Shown: positions 1-9,600 of the stretch, in pieces
Layout: the number at the start of each line of letters is the position of its first letter
How positions within the stretch are numbered: the stretch's first letter is position 1
DNA from: Stereocaulon alpinum
Taxonomy: Eukaryota; Ascomycota; Lecanoromycetes; Lecanorales; Stereocaulaceae
Direction of reading: 5' to 3'
Assembly (NCBI GenBank): GCA_018257865.1
Contig: JAEUBA010000176.1
Span: 1 to 31,786, forward strand
Length of the DNA: 31,786 nt
Made by a program: the position numbers and the translations under genes
The notes under the pieces: generated by a model
Database searches by the model: none
Told to the model about the DNA's origin: nothing
Seen by the model: the letters and a program-made list of their open reading frames with translations, nothing else

Positions 1-123
1 TAATAACTGCTTCCGCTTCTAGGACCTGGACCGGTGTTGCCTTATATGCTCCGAGCACTGTCCGTAGGCAGTCGTTCTGTATTATCGCGAGCGTCTTAAC
101 GTGCTTTTCCACGGCTCCCCGCC
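1..123 (-). mobile_element. Unmutated fragment of a Tad-like LINE (ORF2, after the RT)
   Basis: The first 123 bases align without gaps to 16951-17073, the part of the LINE that lies downstream of the reverse transcriptase on the minus strand. On the minus strand this copy reads through without stops, with stretches such as RGAVEKHVKTLA and VLGAYKATPVQVLEAEA. It retains normal CA and TG dinucleotides, unlike everything to its right. Similarity stops abruptly at base 123, so in LINE orientation this is the 5' end of a 5'-truncated insertion that continues beyond the left window edge towards its 3' end. It is a young copy that has not been through RIP. It may also mark the edge of the mutated block. 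Confidence 0.85.
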
Positions 124-1517
124 TAATTATAGTATAATTCTTAGATATCTACTATTTACGCTTAGACTTCTTTTAACCTCTCTATTATAAGCTTATTAAA
201 TAGCCCAGCTATATTAATATTAGAAATTTTATACCTTCTAACCCTCCTTATAGTAGTAACCTATTCTAAGCTATAGTTAAGGTATATCTATTAGAAAGGG
301 CGCGATCTCTATTATATTATACCTTATTAGGAAATCTAACCCTAACTTAGTCTTTATTAAGCTAACTAGCTTTTTATATCCTCTAAGTTTCCTATAGTTT
401 AGGACTATAAAAATCTATAGGACGTCTATAGTACTAGTAGCCTTACCTTCCCTATTATCTTTAGTATTAGTCTAACTATAGACTAGGCGTACTTATAATT
501 TCTTTTTTAAGAGGAGGCTAATTTAATTCTTCTATTAATTTATATATATAGTATTTATTATTATATTAAATAACTATATATATATTCGAATTAGCTATTC
601 GCGCTAACTCGTTCGCTTTCTTAAATAGATTTATCCTCTATTTATAAAGCTTTTCTTAAAGAAGCTATTTACTCTTTACTATCGCTATACTTACTAAATA
701 CTATTATACTTTCTAGTAAGAAAGTTAATAACCTTATATAATATCTCTAGGATAGTTTAATATATAATAATTAAAGACTATTATTAAGTACTTCGGAACT
801 AGCTATATTATAAGAAGACGAACTAAATAGTAGTATCTATAACTAGCGGTATCTAGAATTAGTAATATCTACAGCTTAAGGTATCTATAATTAGAGGTAT
901 CCGGAACTAGTAATATCTATAATTAGTAGTATCTAGAATTAGCGGTACCTATAATTAGTATATAAGGACTATAAGCTTTAATATATATTTTAGTAAGTCT
1001 TACTTATAATAGTAATAGTATTAAAGTTATTAATTAAAATAATAGTAAATCTAACTTAAGAAATATATACCTTATTATTATTTTTTAACTAAGGCCTTAT
1101 AATAAACGTCCTCTATAGCCTTTTAAAAGTCTATTAAGTAGATAGCTACGCCGTAAATTCCTATACCTTTTTAATAATTATAATATACTTTCTAATAAGC
1201 TATTTTAACTATCGCTACTTAATATTACTCCGATAGATATATATACTTAAAGAAGTAGGGAGTTAGTTTTCCCTATAGGTCTTTAAGTAAACGGAAGTAC
1301 TCCTCTATATACTTTAGAGAGATCCTTCTATAAGTTAAATTAGTATTTAATTAGACTAGGTTCTTAATTAGTTATTTATTTATTACTATATTAGTATAGG
1401 AATTCGGGTTAGGAATTTTTAATAGTTAAGGTATAGGGTTATATAGTTAGAGATTATTCTTATCTATATATACGTCTATAGTAATAGAATCCGTTTACGT
1501 CTTATTATATATCCTAA
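124..1517. other. RIP-degraded sequence, no recognised gene
   Basis: This 1.4-kb AT-rich stretch lies between the young LINE fragment and repeat R. Read on the minus strand it continues from R in one frame in which the stops are all TAA or TAG, as RIP would make from Gln or Trp codons. Because RIP makes such stops in every frame, this is weak evidence. I recognise no domain. It holds a 16-bp tandem array at 831-958, described separately. It could be the 3' part of a gene or element whose other end is R, or unrelated intergenic DNA. Confidence 0.4.
831..958. repeat. Eight-unit 16-bp tandem array
   Basis: Eight consecutive imperfect units of exactly 16 bp can be phased here, with a consensus close to ygGTATCTAtAATTAG. 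The units start at 831, 847, 863, 879, 895, 911, 927 and 943. Differences between units include both RIP-type transitions and a few other substitutions. A 16-bp period is not a multiple of three, so a coding array would repeat only every 48 bp. A non-coding minisatellite is more likely. Confidence 0.85.
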
Positions 1518-2040
1518 GGTAACGTCCTTCTATAGGTAGCGGAAAACCTACTATACCGGAAAATCTAATAGGTATATCAACTTTAAGTAATTATAACTCT
1601 ACGTATATATTAAGCTTTACTAATATTAAATATATATTATATACTATAGCTACTTTAGAGTATTTAGAACCTATCTAATTTATAAATTATATTCGTATTA
1701 TCGCTTCCTTATCGAATATACTTAGAGTTCTTCTTTTATAGTAAAATAATCTTCCTTCTTTACTATATTACTACGACGTCTTTATTACTTATTATATATA
1801 TATAATAATATTATCTAAGCCTTAGAACCTTAATATAATAATAAAAAGTTATTATTAGCTTTATACCTACTATCGTACGTAATTTTATATATAGTTATTA
1901 TCCTAGTTAGTACCTCTAATTAAAGTAATTACTAATTCTAGCTAGTATAAAATAACCCTAAATACTCTATATAATAGTTACGCTATAATTTACGATCTAT
2001 CTTCTCTTATCGCAGCCTTATAAGGCTAACTATAATATAG
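1518..2040 (-). repeat. Repeat R, copy 1 (inverted relative to copy 2)
   Basis: The reverse complement of this interval matches 15705-15868 plus 22519-22873 along about 520 bp, interrupted there by a LINE. Similarity begins at a 14-bp palindrome, agccttataaggct, and ends near the words ctatag/gagggatatta and gaaggacgttacc. Outside these limits the two loci are unrelated, so R is a discrete block. I see no terminal inverted repeats and no convincing TSD. It could be a solo LTR, a conserved domain shared by two genes, or a short non-autonomous element. One frame on the plus strand here has fewer stops than the alternatives, but RIP makes this indecisive. I assign no function. Confidence 0.7.
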
Positions 2041-2519
2041 TCGCCTCGCTTATATTACCTACTATTAGCTGCCGTAAAACCCCCCGCGCGAATTATAGCG
2101 GACCGCAAATACTACCTAACGTTCTATTATTTACCGTCCTATATACTACGCTATAATTAATACTAGGAGCCTAGCTAGGCGCTATACTATTCTATAAGAC
2201 GTAGTCGTCCCCTTCTATAGGACGCGAGTAAGCTAATAAGAGTATTTAGACTTAGATTAAAGCCTTATTATAGTAATAGAGAACTCCTTATTAAAACTAA
2301 TATTTTAGAAGGTAAAGTAGTAGACGGGCTAGAAATATTATAGTAGTATTAGGGATAAAGTCTTATATTATTAAATATATATAGTATACGTAGGTTTTTA
2401 CTAATAAGCCCTACTAATTATCTTATCCTATATAAAAGTATACTGCTATAGAGTTATCTAAACTATCTACTCTTTACCTTATTTATACTACTATCTCTAA
2501 CTTTCGCTTTCTTTCTATA
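2041..2519. other. Spacer with a possible promoter
   Basis: About 480 bp lie between repeat R and the start of the pogo-like ORF. The start has an unusually GC-rich patch (ccccccgcgcg, near 2085-2100). Close to 2430-2440 is a tatataaaag-like word, about 85 bp before the first plausible coding frame on the plus strand; in an unmutated ancestor it could have been a TATA element. RIP creates TA-rich words everywhere, so this is only suggestive. No gene is recognised. Confidence 0.3.
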
Positions 2520-2908
2520 ATATCGGCCTCCGTCTTATATATACCTGCGAATTCTAGGTATAACTCTTATCTTTATATAGTTAAAGCTAATTACGTAGAG
2601 GCGGAATTAGAATCTTATATTAGTAGAAGGTAATCTTCTCTATAAACCTATACTTAACTATTATAATATTTAATTATAAAAGTAGTTATAGATATAAATA
2701 GATCTTAATAGTTTATTCTTAGGATTAATCTAAAAAGCTAGGAATATAATATCTTAACCTTAGAGATCTATAGTATTTATAGACGGAGTTTAAAGCTAAT
2801 ATTTATTAAGAAGCTCCTAAGGTTATAGAAATCCGCCGGCTAACCTAACTTAGTCTAAAAAGATTATTAATACCCTTAAACTAAGGAGAAAAAAAAATAA
2901 TTAACCTT

Positions 2909-4098
2909 GATTGATTGATTGGTTTATACGCCTATTCTAGTATCTATATATACTAATAAGGGTGTTCTATTATATTATTTGTGAAACTAGTAGATAGTAT
3001 ACGTAGTATACCTTTCCTAGCTGTAAGAGAAACTATAGTATAGTGCCTGGATAAAAACTCCCGCTTATCCTTAATAATATAATTGCTTTTAGTCTAGGGA
3101 TTATACCCTAGGCCTCCTTAATACTGGTAACTCTTAACTATATTCTTTAATATTATACTGAGCGCTCTATAATATTATTTCTAATACTAACTATAATATA
3201 CGCCCTTTATACTATACTTAGCTCTTAAGGACCCTGCTATATTCTTTTATATCCTTCGACTTTATTATAGCGCTGAGCGCTCTATAACTTTCTTTAACCT
3301 TTACTATATTAATATAGGGGGGGGGGAGGAGGGGGTATATAGCCGTCTCGTAAGGGTTCGAGTTATTAGCGCTAATTAGTAGTGTTTATTAGTATCCGTA
3401 GTAGTACCGGATTTAGCTATTCGGTAGTTTACTAGTTAAGGATATAAGAAAGGGGGGAAGCTATATACACCGCCTAGGAGGCCTATACTCGTATAAAGAA
3501 TTAGATAGTATAATATCCCGTTAGTCGTATTAGATAGTACTTACTTCTATCCTTATATACTTTACTTTAGGGGGGAGCTAACCCTTCAGCTTATAATTAT
3601 AGTTATATAGTACTACTTATACTAAAGGCTCGCCTAGCTACTTAGATAGGGGCCGTCCTTTTCTAAAATACGCCTTCTAATTTATAACTTAGTATATCCT
3701 TCTCTTAGTCCTATATACCTATAACCCTAGCCTTCCCCTAGGATAGACTGCGCGTTAGTCTTAACTAGTAGATATATATTAAGTATACGTAGATATTAGA
3801 TTTTTTAAATTAATAGCTAAGTAGGTATTACCTATACTCTTTACTTATTAGGCTGAGATATTATACCTAATACTAATTCTTACTATCTAGTCTCGATCGT
3901 AGGGGAAGTATAATAGTCGTAGTAGAGTTAGGGTAGGTATTATTATATTACCTAAAAAACTCTATATAGAGTTCTTAGTAACTACGCGACGTCTTAATAT
4001 CGTTTAACCTATAATATATTAGGGGAGATATCTTAGCTCTAAATAGGTATTTAGGTTCGTAGCTAGTACCGCGTATAGGTATATCTCTATCGCTAGCT
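2909..4098 (-). mobile_element. 1.19-kb non-autonomous non-LTR element, copy 1
   Basis: This 1190-bp insertion is flanked by a perfect 12-bp TSD, ataattaacctt, at 2897-2908 and 4099-4110. Read on the minus strand it begins with a (g/a)gctagcgatagaga motif and ends in a short (TCAA)n tail, seen here as ttgattgattgattgg at 2907-2922. It is colinear with 17533-18723 over its full length. No reverse transcriptase or other protein domain is visible. A G-rich run at about 3317-3334 is the same homopolymer seen as C-rich in copy 2. The last ~60 bp equal the 3' end of the Tad-like LINE, so it was probably mobilised in trans by that LINE. Almost every CA and TG has been lost, making this the most RIP-degraded of the three copies. 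Confidence 0.88.
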
Positions 4099-4309
4099 AT
4101 AATTAACCTTTATTATTACTTTAAAGGTATTTACTAAGCTCCCTACGTTAATATTATTAACGCGAGTAATAATAGTTATAATAAAGTTATATAACTTAAT
4201 CTCTCTCTTAGATAAGCTATCTTAAAAGATAGCCTACCTATATATAATTATATTACGGACTATATTTATAAACTAGTAAAAGTAGGGTTAGCTACTACGT
4301 TAAGGTTAT

Positions 4310-4500
4310 TAAATATTTTATAGTAGTTATTAAATTTATAATTAAACTTATTCTTAAACTTTTTATTTAACTAGTTCTTTAAGCTATTATTAAATATAAT
4401 ATTAAACTAGTAAATAAAATTATAGTTAAGCTTATAATTAAATTTATTATTAAATTTATTATTATATTAATAAAATTTATTCTTAAATTTATTAATAACT
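4310..4500 (+). repeat. Imperfect short repeats (ttattaaattta-like)
   Basis: This stretch is built of variations on attattaaattta and ttataattaaact, roughly 12 to 15 bp each, without a fixed period. It lies inside the pogo-like ORF remnant. If RIP is reversed in thought (TTA from CCA or TCA, TAA from CAA), it would fit a low-complexity linker rich in Pro, Ser, Thr, Asn or Gln. It could equally be simple-sequence DNA. Confidence 0.55.
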
Positions 4501-5491
4501 TTAAGTATCCTATATTAGAGCCGTAAAACTAAGAAAGTCTCTCTTAAAGATAGTACTATCTATATTACTATATTTATTAAAAGTATAGCGTACTATAAAT
4601 ATCTTTTAGAAATATCTATAGGCGGCTACTTAGTATAATAATATAGCTTTCTACTCTTTTATAGCTACTTAGCGCTACTACTCCCTTAGTTACTATTTCC
4701 TTATTCTATTATTATTATTATAGTAATCTAGTAAGGATAGAGCTAGCTAAGTACTAGTTTAAGGTCTATCTCCTAATATACTTAGAATATATACTACCTT
4801 AGTAGAATAGGGTAATATACCTCTTACTACGCTTTACTATTATACGTACGGTCGACGCTTAAAAGAATAAAAGGCCTAAAGCTAATAGTATCTTACCCTA
4901 TTAGAAGAGAAAGTATAAGCCTCTATAGAAGAACTAAGCTTAGGCCTTAAGAACTACTATCTAAAGCTAAAACTAAGGAGGGTAAGGGCGGTAGACTAAA
5001 ACTAGTATAAAGATAATATTAATTATAAGGTTATATACTAGTTTAAGGTAATTAGAAAAATATTATAAGACTTAACTTTTCTACCGGAGGATATTTATAA
5101 TATAGATAAGACTAGAGTTATTTTAAAGTTATTTATTAATAGCTATAGATTAATACTTAGAGTAGGTAATTAATAATAGCTAATTATATAATTTAATTTA
5201 GTTATAAGATATATTAGAAGAAAAATTAAGCTTTATAATATAGACTTAGCCTAAGTATAAACTAAATATAAAAGTATTATTATAAAAAGCTAAATAACTA
5301 CTCTAATACTCTTATAGGAGCTAAAGAAGATTATAACTACCTTATTAAATCTAACTATATTTTATTATTAATATTTGCTTTAGAGAAAACTTAGTAATTC
5401 GAATAAGAGCAAAATCTTTTTTAATATTTATATTTCTAATATTAGTAAGTAGAATCTTATTATTATTCGTAAAATTAAGCGTTCTAATATA

Positions 5492-5736
5492 TCCTATATC
5501 TTTAAACTTCTATACTTCTTAACCCGTTATTAGGTTCTATAGTCTAATCGTCTTATTAAGTAATACTAAAGCGAGTAATAAGCCGTCTTACGAGAATACT
5601 ACTATAGTAATACTATAAGTATATCTCTTAAGCTTTTATACTTCTTAACCCGTTATTAGGTTCTATAGTCTAATTATTATATTATATAATACTAAAGCGA
5701 GTAACGAGCCGTCTTACGAGAATACTACTACCCTAA
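5492..5736 (-). repeat. WD40 tandem repeats, distal half (units 3-4)
   Basis: The unit 5492-5617 is exactly 126 bp (42 codons). The next starts at 5618 and runs into the gypsy insertion at 5737. On the minus strand each unit reads as a WD40 blade, e.g. VVVFS-x-DG-x-LLAL and TIRL-x-NLITG, with the Trp of the usual RLWN seen as TAG. Adding 12302-12308 after removal of the element makes the split unit exactly 126 bp. Left of 5492 the frame passes into the NLR C-terminal tail (KFKDIGYIRTLNF). Confidence 0.9.
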
Positions 5737-6091
5737 TATAACGGGGTGGTTTAACTCCTGCGGGTAAATTATATAGTGTATTAAGCACTAGAAGGTAATA
5801 GAGATAGATAGTCGTTAAATCGTCTTTAGCTAAGACTCCTCTCTATTATATAAGTTAAATATAAGGAAAGAATTATTCTACTAAAGGAAAACCCCTTCCT
5901 TATATATTTACTATAGACTATACTAAGCCCTAATATAATCTAGGTGATTTAACCCTATATCTACTATATTACTCTATAATCTGCCTAATATACGCTAGAT
6001 TACTTATATTACTAGGTCCTTTTCTAAGTATCCTTTACTTACTAACCCTATTATATACCTTACCTATAACCTTATAGGGTTACCTATAATA
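5737..6091 (-). repeat. Gypsy 1 LTR, left (3' LTR in element orientation)
   Basis: This 355-bp LTR is colinear with 11942-12296. It begins tataacgggg (TGTAACGGGG before RIP) and ends ctataata. Differences from its partner are essentially RIP transitions. The adjoining internal bases 6092-6106, read on the minus strand as aaataaggggatta, could be the polypurine tract. Confidence 0.92.
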
Positions 6092-6600
6092 TAATCCCCT
6101 TATTTAGTTATTTTTATCCTAAAAGTAACTTAATAACCTAAGTATTTCTTCCTTATACTAAGGATTAAGAAACTAACGAACTCCCTTACTTATTATTATT
6201 AGTTAGTCCTAAAACTTAGGATAGCTTCTTTATTAAGACGTTTCTATTTATAGTATATTAACTTAGGTCTCCTATATTATACGGGGGAAGTATCCGACTA
6301 ATATATTAAGTATATTTATAGTAGTAATAAGTATAAGCTATCTCTACTTAATATTCCTAAGTAGAAGCGGATAGAGGAATAGCGCGCGAAAATATATAGT
6401 AAAGAGGATAAAGCTTTTATAAAGCTTTCCCTCCTATAGAAATAAATCTAAAAGATAGAAGTAGACTAAGCGAAGATAGTATAATAAGAGATAAGGAATA
6501 TTAAGTTCCTTAAGAAGGAGGAGGAGAAGGAGAAGGAAGTAGTTACTTTTAAAACTCCTAATAACCCCTCTTCCTTTAATATAGGTAAGATTAACTTTTC
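6092..6600. other. Gypsy 1 segment between the chromodomain and the 3' LTR
   Basis: About 500 bp follow the recognisable chromodomain. Reading the plus strand, antisense to pol, from about 6235 to 6660 gives a protein-like composition including KFLKKEEEKEKE. The minus strand also has a fairly open frame, with Ser/Leu-rich composition from the same purine-rich track at about 6511-6540. RIP prevents a decision. It may be the polyprotein C-terminus, an antisense accessory ORF or a 3' UTR. Confidence 0.4.
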
Positions 6601-9600
6601 TAAGTAGGATCCCCTAATAGCGGGTTTTAATTTCGGAACTATTCTAACTTTTTAGGGTAATTAAGTACTAATAGTAACTCCTATATATTCTTTAACTAAT
6701 TATAGTCTAACTACTTAATTAGGTACCTCTTTCTTCCTTTAATAACCTAATAATCTAGAATTTCCTTAATATTATACTCTTTATTATCTTAATCTAAGAG
6801 GAGCGGTGCGGTCCGTAGTAGTATCTTAGGGTCTACTTTCTTAAGTAGTAAAATATAGAATACTAGGTACTTCCTTATTAGTTATAGGAGGTCTAGTATA
6901 TAGTTTATATCCCCTTTATATTCCTTTATAAGGAATAGTCCTAGCTTCGTATAATTAAGCTTATTACTAGGCTTATTAATTTTAAAATTTCTGCGAAGAA
7001 GATATACCCTATCCCCTTTAGAAATATTCGGTCCTTTCGAACGTTTTTAATTATGATATATTACTAAGCGGTTACTTAGGAACTATAAGTCTTTCTATAA
7101 TTTTTAATAGATTCTTACTATTTCCTTAGTAATAATAGTTACTTTCTACGCCTTTAGTTTAATTCCCTTTAGTAATAGGGTTATACGTAGTTCGATCCTA
7201 TAATTAGCTCGAAATAGTATTATACCTATTAGGTTAGATATTAATCTATTATATACTAGCTACGCTACTAGTAGATAGGATACCTAATCGTCCTATTAGT
7301 AGTTAATATAATACTAAAGATATTACTCTAGTATTTAGTTAGTTCTCTCCGTTTAACTATCTATCTATAAGTAAAATACTATACTTATCTTCGCCTTAAT
7401 TCCTATTATATCTATTAATAATCTCTAAAACTTAGAGGTAAAGAGCTTATCTCTATTTAAGATAATTTCTTTAGGAAGCCTATAGTTAGCTACTACTATT
7501 CGTAAGAACGTATACGCTAGGTCTTTAGCATCTAATACTTCTTTATATAGTACGAAGTACGCGATTTTAGTTAATTAGTTATTAATTACTAAGATCGTAT
7601 TATAGTATATACCTATTAGTTATTCCTTTAACTTTAGGAGTTTAATAATAAAATCCTACGTAATACTTTTCTATAGACTATTTAGGATTACTAGCGATTT
7701 TAACTCTCTATAAGGCTTATATTAGGAATATTTCGTTCTAATATATTTATTATATTTATTAATATAATCCTTAATATACTTTTATATCTAAGAGAAGTAG
7801 AAGTTATAATATATTTTTTTAAGCGTCTTCTTAATTCCCTAATATCTACTAGAGCTCTCTATTTTATAATAAATCCTAAAAATTTCTCCTTAAGTACCTA
7901 TAGGGATATAAATCTATTCTTAAAAGGTTAGTAGTCCTAAGTCTATTTTTCTAAATAAGTTATAGCTATTAACGTCTTTATAGATCTTAAATATAACTTT
8001 ATCCTTTAATAAGTCTTTTAGTATCCTCTTAGTTAAATCTTTACTATTAATAGTTATTATTACTACTATATATAGTCTAGCTATATTAGGTTATAATAAT
8101 CTATCCTTATAATATATTAGAACTATTCTAAAACTCTACTAAATATTTAATATATAATTAGCTCTTCTACTAAGTATATCTATAGTATTATTCTCGCTAC
8201 CCTTAATATATTCTATTCTAAAATTAAATATTAATAACTCTTTATACTACTAAGCTAGACGTCTATTAAGCTCCTTAGTTAATAGAAAGAATATTAAGTT
8301 CTTATAATCTATTAAGACCTAAACCTAGTACTTAGTTCCTTCTAGATAAACCTTCTAAATACGAAATACGTCTATAATAGTAAGTAATTCCTTATTATAT
8401 ATTAGATATCTAGTTTTAGCGTCTAGTAACTTCCTACTATAGAAGGCTATAGGGTACTAATAATAAGTAATACCTATTTTCCCTATTTTTCCTATATTAG
8501 GGCTATTATTCGTAGATAGTTAGCTAATTACTACTCTAATTACTCTATTAGAGGTATTAGTATAGAGACGAATAGGCGACTCTAAGTTAAACTAATATAA
8601 TATTAGACTAAAAGCGAACTACTTTTAAAGGGTCCTAAAGGATACCTCTACTTCCTCTAATTATATAAATAGTACTTTATTATAGGTTAAGCTAGTAAGA
8701 GGTATAATAGTTTTTAAATATCTATAGATAAACTTTTAATAAAAATTTATAAAACTAAGAAATAATTATACTTCTTTCTTATTTATAGGTATAGGCTACT
8801 TAATTATACTTTTTACCTTTTCTAAGTCTATTTCTAACCCTTAGTTAGAGATAATAAACCCTAGAAACTTAACTCTCTTCTAGTAAAATTCGTACTTTAA
8901 TAACTTTAAGTATAGTCCTACTTACTTAAGCTTCTTTAGTACCTTCTATACCTACTTAATATATTCCTTATATATATCTAAGTATGCGAGTATATTATAA
9001 ATATATACTAGGACGAAGTCGTCTAAATATTCTTTTAGGATATTATTAATAAATACCTAAAATATTATAGGCGTATTCGTTAACCTAAATAATATTATAA
9101 GGTATTCGTAGAGACCCTATCTTATATAAAAGGCTATTTTCTACTTATCGCCTTTCTTTATTCGTATTTAATTAAATACTCCTAGAATATTAAACTTAGT
9201 AAACTATTTCTTACCTTAGAGCTTATCTTAAAGTTCTCCTATTAATAGTAATAGATAACTATTCTTTATAGTTATATTATTAAGTACTCTATAATCTATA
9301 TATAGATATAATTCCCTACTTAGTTTAGGTATAAATAGGATAGGATATCCTATAGGTAATTAAGATTTTTAAATAAACCCCTTCTATTTATTTTCTTTAA
9401 TATACTTTATAAGAGTAATAGCTTTATCTTATAATAGTAGGTATATTAGCTTCTTTATAAGTTTTTTACCTAAGATTAGCTTAATCTTATAGTCCTATAG
9501 TTAGTACTTAGAAAGGGCTTTATTAATACTCTCTTCCTAAAATAGGGTTCTAAATTCTATATATTCGTTTAGGATTTTTATAGTAGTAGTTTTACTTATA

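Larger units (their letters stand above)
2520..5173 (+). pseudogene. RIP-dead ORF ending in a truncated pogo/Fot1-like transposase
   Basis: With the 1.19-kb insertion (2909-4098) and one TSD copy removed, a single plus-strand frame runs from about 2520 to 5173. The middle (about 4310-4500) is a low-complexity segment. From about 4755 the reading matches pogo-family transposases: an HTH_psq-like stretch (LVE-x-GNIPLTTLYYYTYGRR, then an LEEK segment) and a conserved stretch before the catalytic domain (LPEDIYNIDKTRVIL, near 5083-5127), whose D corresponds to the first Asp of the DDE triad. The frame stops at 5173, just after this Asp, so the rest of the catalytic domain is missing. Only the pogo part is recognised by homology; the N-terminal 600 or so codons and the start are inferred from frame alone. 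Its end lies 7 bp from the end of the convergent NLR remnant. Confidence 0.5.

Noticed and set aside
1518..2040. Repeat R as a terminal inverted repeat pair of one large DNA transposon
   Set aside because: The copies are inverted about 14 kb apart, but each lies within unrelated flanks and no TSD or shared outer terminus was found.
3317..3334. G-rich run as a G-quadruplex regulatory site or telomere trace
   Set aside because: It is a plain homopolymer-like run inside the short element, present as C-run in copy 2. No telomere repeat array is present.
2907..4110. Element read as a 5'-truncated LINE copy
   Set aside because: Two copies begin at the same base with TSDs and share only about 60 bp with the LINE, so it is a separate family.
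4213..4232. Small hairpin gctatctt-aa-aagatagc as a terminator or RNA gene
   Set aside because: An 8-bp stem in very AT/TA-rich DNA is expected by chance, and nothing around it supports a transcript end.
5400..5740. CRISPR-like array from repeated words
   Set aside because: There are no short repeats with unique spacers; the repetition is contiguous 126-bp coding units, and the sequence is fungal.
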